This document shows positions 61,367 through 64,000 of a DNA stretch of 64,000 bases, piece after piece. The DNA is taken from contig NZ_CP005084.1 in assembly GCF_001563265.1 (NCBI RefSeq), positions 244,001-308,000 of the forward strand, given 5' to 3'. The notes beneath the pieces are model-generated. The model made no database searches and was not told the origin of the DNA. It was given only the letters and a program-made list of their open reading frames with translations. The DNA is from Sphingobium sp. TKS. GTDB lineage: Bacteria > Pseudomonadota > Alphaproteobacteria > Sphingomonadales > Sphingomonadaceae. Both the position numbers and the translations under genes were made by a program. The stretch's first letter is position 1. Each line of letters opens with the position of its first letter.

Positions 61367-63805
61367 ATGAACCGATTTCCCCGCTACGATTCCGTATTGC
61401 GCCTGTCCGCGTCATGCCTTGTTTTGGCGTTATCGGGCCTCTCTACTGGTGTTTCCGCTCAAGTAACCGACAGCGCGTCCGATTGGTCTGGCAACGAAAT
61501 CATCGTCACTGCGACTAAGCGTAATGAATCCATCCAGAATGTTCCCTTTTCCATCAATGCGCAGACCGCCGAAGCGATGCAGCGCATGGGCGCCACCTCG
61601 ATCGAGGACGTGTCGCGCAGCGTCGCTGGCCTGACCGTCCAGAATCTGGGGCCGGGCCAGAGCCAGGTGTCTGTGCGCGGCGTGTCGGCGGGCCAGGTGG
61701 TCCGCGACCAGCCGGGCGTCAAGGAACAGGTCGGCGTCTATCTCGACGAATCCGTCATCTCCATGTCGCTGTTCACGCCGGATTTCGACCTGTTCGACCT
61801 TGACCGCGTGGAAACGCTGCGCGGGCCGCAGGGCACGCTGTTCGGCTCCGGGTCCGAGGGCGGCACCGTCCGCTACATCACCAAGCAGCCCAAGCTCGGC
61901 CAGACCGAAGGCACGGTGGAGGCGGGCGCCAATGTCCTGAAGGGCGGCGATGTCGGCTATTCGGGCAAGGGTGCGATCAACCTGCCCCTGGGCGAAACGG
62001 CGGCGATCCGCGCGGTTGGCTATGCCGAACATTATGCCGGGTTCATCGACGCCATCGGCCCGGCCGCTGGCAAGAACATCAATGACGGCCGCCGCTATGG
62101 CGGACGGCTCAGCTTGCTCTGGGAACCGGCGCCGGGCATCAAGCTGACGCCGCGCATCATCTATCAGGATATCCGCACCAACGGCTTTAACCGGGAGGAC
62201 AGCTATCATCTCTATTATAACGAGCTGATCAGCCCCTTCGACATTCTGCCCGAACGCACCCAATATCTGAAACTGCGCGAGGAGTTCCGCGACAAGACCA
62301 CGCTGGCGGACTTCACGGCCAACATCGATATCGGGTCCGACGTCGCGCTGACCTCCATCACCACCTATATCCACCGCAACATTCTGGTCAGCCGCGACGC
62401 TTCGGCGCTGACCGGATCGGTTTCGGTGACGCCTTTTGTCATGACCTTCGGCGTCAACCCCGCCATCGCCAATCTGCCATCGAACTTGCGCGATACGACC
62501 AAGCTCAAGCAATGGACGCAGGAATTGCGCCTCGCCTCGACCGGCGCGGGGCCGTTCCAATGGGTGTTCGGTGGCTTTTACAGCCATGTCGATCGCGATT
62601 ATGCCCAGCGTCTGCCGACCCCCGGCTATGACGCCTTCATCGACGCGGCACCCGCGCCGTTCGGTCCGGGCGCGTCGGCTGGAGCCGCCAACGGCTTCCC
62701 GCTCAACTCGCCTTACAATGCCGACATTCCCTATATCATCAAGCAATACGCCGCCTTTGGCGAGGCGAGCTACAAGCTCGGCCAGTTCAAACTGACCGCA
62801 GGCGGGCGCTATTATGACTTCAAGGAAGAGCGCGATTTCAAGACCGGCGGCGTCTTCCCCAATGGCGACAACCGCGTGGGCGACAAGACCGGGTCGACCG
62901 GCTTCTCCCCCCGCTTCATAGCCAGCTATGAAGCCAATCGCGATCTGACCTTCAACGTTCAGGCGTCCAAGGGCTTCCGCCTGGGCGGCGTCAACGATCC
63001 GTTAAACCTGCCGCTCTGCAATGGCGGCGCGACCGGGCCGGACGCGGCGACCTATGGCAACCGTCCGACCTTCGACGACGAAACGCTGTGGAACTATGAG
63101 GCCGGGGTGAAGGCGTCGGGCAGCGGCATCACCTTCAACGCGGCGGTGTTCTACAACGACATCAAGAATCTTCAGGTCACGGCGGATGCGGGAAGCTGTT
63201 CCTCGCGCATCCTCTTCAACGTGCCGAAGGCGCATACGGCGGGCCTGGAAGCGGAACTGAGCGCCCGCGTCTCCCCCAACCTCGATCTGTCATTGAGCGG
63301 CAGCTATATCGATTCGAAGATCGATAGCAACGTCACCGACGGAGGCGGCGCGATCATCGCGGGCATCCGCAAGGGCAACCGCCTGCCCACCGTGCCGAAG
63401 TTCCAGATGGCGGCGGCAGCGACCTATACGATGGAGATCGCGGCGGAGACCGACTGGTCCTTCACCGCCAGCTACCAGCATGTGGGCGACCGCTATACCC
63501 AACTGGACGATCAGGAGCCGGGCAAGGGCAGTTTTACCAACTCCATCTATTATGACCCGGCCACGGGCGCTTATGGCACCGGCGCGTTCAACTTCGGCTC
63601 CTACAAGCTTGGCGCCTATAATCTGGTCAACCTGTCGACGGGCGTGAGCTGGGACAGCGGTCTGTCGGTCACACTCTACGTCAACAATCTGTTCGACGAA
63701 AATGCGCTCTATTCGCTGGACCGCGAGCGCGGCGGCCGGGGCCGGCTCGGCTATAATATCGGCACCCCGCGCAAGATCGGCGTGACCGTCCGCAAGGACT
63801 TCTAA
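61367..63805 (+). CDS. TonB-dependent outer-membrane receptor
   Basis: 812 residues: signal peptide ending near GVSAQ, a TonB-box-like NEIIVTATKRNESIQNVPFS (about 43-62), a plug domain with VSVRGVSAGQ and VETLRGPQGTLFGSGSEGGT, and a 22-strand barrel whose last strand is KIGVTVRKDF. The plug and the ISMSLFTPDFDLFDLDRVE stretch are typical of the large sphingomonad receptor class that imports organic molecules rather than only iron. The next gene is of the formylglycine-generating family, so a sulfated substrate is possible; this is inference. Strong ribosome site, and a strong terminator follows. Confidence 0.93.
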   Translation: MNRFPRYDSVLRLSASCLVLALSGLSTGVSAQVTDSASDWSGNEIIVTATKRNESIQNVPFSINAQTAEAMQRMGATSIEDVSRSVAGLTVQNLGPGQSQVSVRGVSAGQVVRDQPGVKEQVGVYLDESVISMSLFTPDFDLFDLDRVETLRGPQGTLFGSGSEGGTVRYITKQPKLGQTEGTVEAGANVLKGGDVGYSGKGAINLPLGETAAIRAVGYAEHYAGFIDAIGPAAGKNINDGRRYGGRLSLLWEPAPGIKLTPRIIYQDIRTNGFNREDSYHLYYNELISPFDILPERTQYLKLREEFRDKTTLADFTANIDIGSDVALTSITTYIHRNILVSRDASALTGSVSVTPFVMTFGVNPAIANLPSNLRDTTKLKQWTQELRLASTGAGPFQWVFGGFYSHVDRDYAQRLPTPGYDAFIDAAPAPFGPGASAGAANGFPLNSPYNADIPYIIKQYAAFGEASYKLGQFKLTAGGRYYDFKEERDFKTGGVFPNGDNRVGDKTGSTGFSPRFIASYEANRDLTFNVQASKGFRLGGVNDPLNLPLCNGGATGPDAATYGNRPTFDDETLWNYEAGVKASGSGITFNAAVFYNDIKNLQVTADAGSCSSRILFNVPKAHTAGLEAELSARVSPNLDLSLSGSYIDSKIDSNVTDGGGAIIAGIRKGNRLPTVPKFQMAAAATYTMEIAAETDWSFTASYQHVGDRYTQLDDQEPGKGSFTNSIYYDPATGAYGTGAFNFGSYKLGAYNLVNLSTGVSWDSGLSVTLYVNNLFDENALYSLDRERGGRGRLGYNIGTPRKIGVTVRKDF

Positions 63806-63819
63806 AGCCCAATCACACG

Positions 63820-63859
63820 GGACGCCGGAAGCCAAACCGCTTCCGGCGTCCTTATTTTT
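63820..63859 (+). terminator. Rho-independent terminator after the TonB receptor
   Basis: Perfect 12-base stem GGACGCCGGAAG (63820-63831) and CTTCCGGCGTCC (63840-63851) with an eight-base loop, followed by TTATTTTT. It lies 15 bases after the receptor stop codon. Textbook structure. Confidence 0.93.
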
Positions 63860-63898
63860 GGGCAATACACCGGGCCGATCCGTCGCTATGGTCGCCCG

Positions 63899-64000
63899 GT
63901 GATCGAGACCGAGAATGCCATCGCGCAAGAGATGCGCTTCGTCGAAGGCAGCGCCTTCACCATGGGCTCCGACCGCTTCTATCCGGAGGAAGCCCCGTTG
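63899..64000 (+). CDS. Formylglycine-generating-enzyme family protein, 3' cut by window edge
   Basis: Only the first 34 codons are visible, from a GTG at 63899. The sequence EMRFVEGSAFTMGSDRFYPE is the N-terminal hallmark of the FGE-sulfatase (SUMF1) domain, where FxMGSxxFYPEE forms the first conserved block. Members oxidise a Cys to formylglycine in sulfatases or have other roles with the same fold. The start is uncertain: no clear ribosome site precedes the GTG. It is separated from the receptor by a terminator, so it is a new transcription unit. Confidence 0.8.
   Translation, partial: MIETENAIAQEMRFVEGSAFTMGSDRFYPEEAPL

Overview
The window is GC-rich alphaproteobacterial chromosome, most like a sphingomonad (Sphingobium, Novosphingobium or Sphingomonas). 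This rests on the gene families present: TonB-dependent receptor, NodT-type efflux, kdp operon with two tiny ORFs, DUF2147, DUF4337, DUF2189, a type III PKS set and PRRRES/PAFAGMT palindromic repeats. The species cannot be fixed from sequence alone. No rRNA, tRNA or CRISPR array was seen.

1-9775 is a potassium region: the 3' part of kup (+) runs into the convergent kdpFABC-kdpD-kdpE operon (-), with a conserved-looking 27-codon ORF ahead of kdpF. 9776-15773 holds a type III polyketide synthase, an FAD oxidoreductase and two methyltransferases (a set resembling alkylresorcinol/quinone pathways), a DUF2147 protein and an HD-GYP-like protein with a damaged HD motif. Two related intergenic repeats lie here. 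15849-20514 is an emrAB/NodT tripartite efflux operon with a divergent MarR regulator. 20591-24524 has a small membrane ORF, ilvD, a LysR regulator and a DUF2189 membrane protein.

24612-28668 is a scar of mobile DNA: a LysR pseudogene broken by a deletion, an IS5-type transposase fragment, one intact ISNCY (IS1202-like) element, an IS30-like remnant, a nitronate-monooxygenase remnant, an unrecognised winged-helix-like gene and a cluster of GACACTTT inverted motifs that resemble the ends of the intact IS.

28669-45796 is the most unusual part. A CcmI-like TPR protein is divergent from an operon encoding (i) a fusion of FAD/NAD(P) oxidoreductase, two cyclic-nucleotide-binding domains and a four-cluster ferredoxin, (ii) a cytochrome b-like membrane protein, (iii) an FHA-like domain joined through one membrane helix to a ten-CXXCH cytochrome, and (iv) a CpdA-like cAMP phosphodiesterase. 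On the opposite strand a tightly coupled operon encodes a small multiheme cytochrome, a two-domain GlcG/HbpS-type lipoprotein, an outer-membrane beta-barrel and a ten-CXXCH cytochrome with a C-terminal LVIVD propeller. I infer a cross-envelope electron-transfer system, possibly under cyclic-nucleotide control. Donor and acceptor are unknown.

45908-61085 is one minus-strand operon: secreted TPR-CHAT protease-like protein, CHASE2-adenylate cyclase, a small exported protein, a TpsB outer-membrane transporter and a 2433-residue TpsA exoprotein. The cyclase could feed cAMP to the cyclic-nucleotide-binding oxidoreductase, with the phosphodiesterase removing it. The window closes with a TonB-dependent receptor, a clear terminator, and the start of a formylglycine-generating-enzyme-family (sulfatase-modifying) gene.
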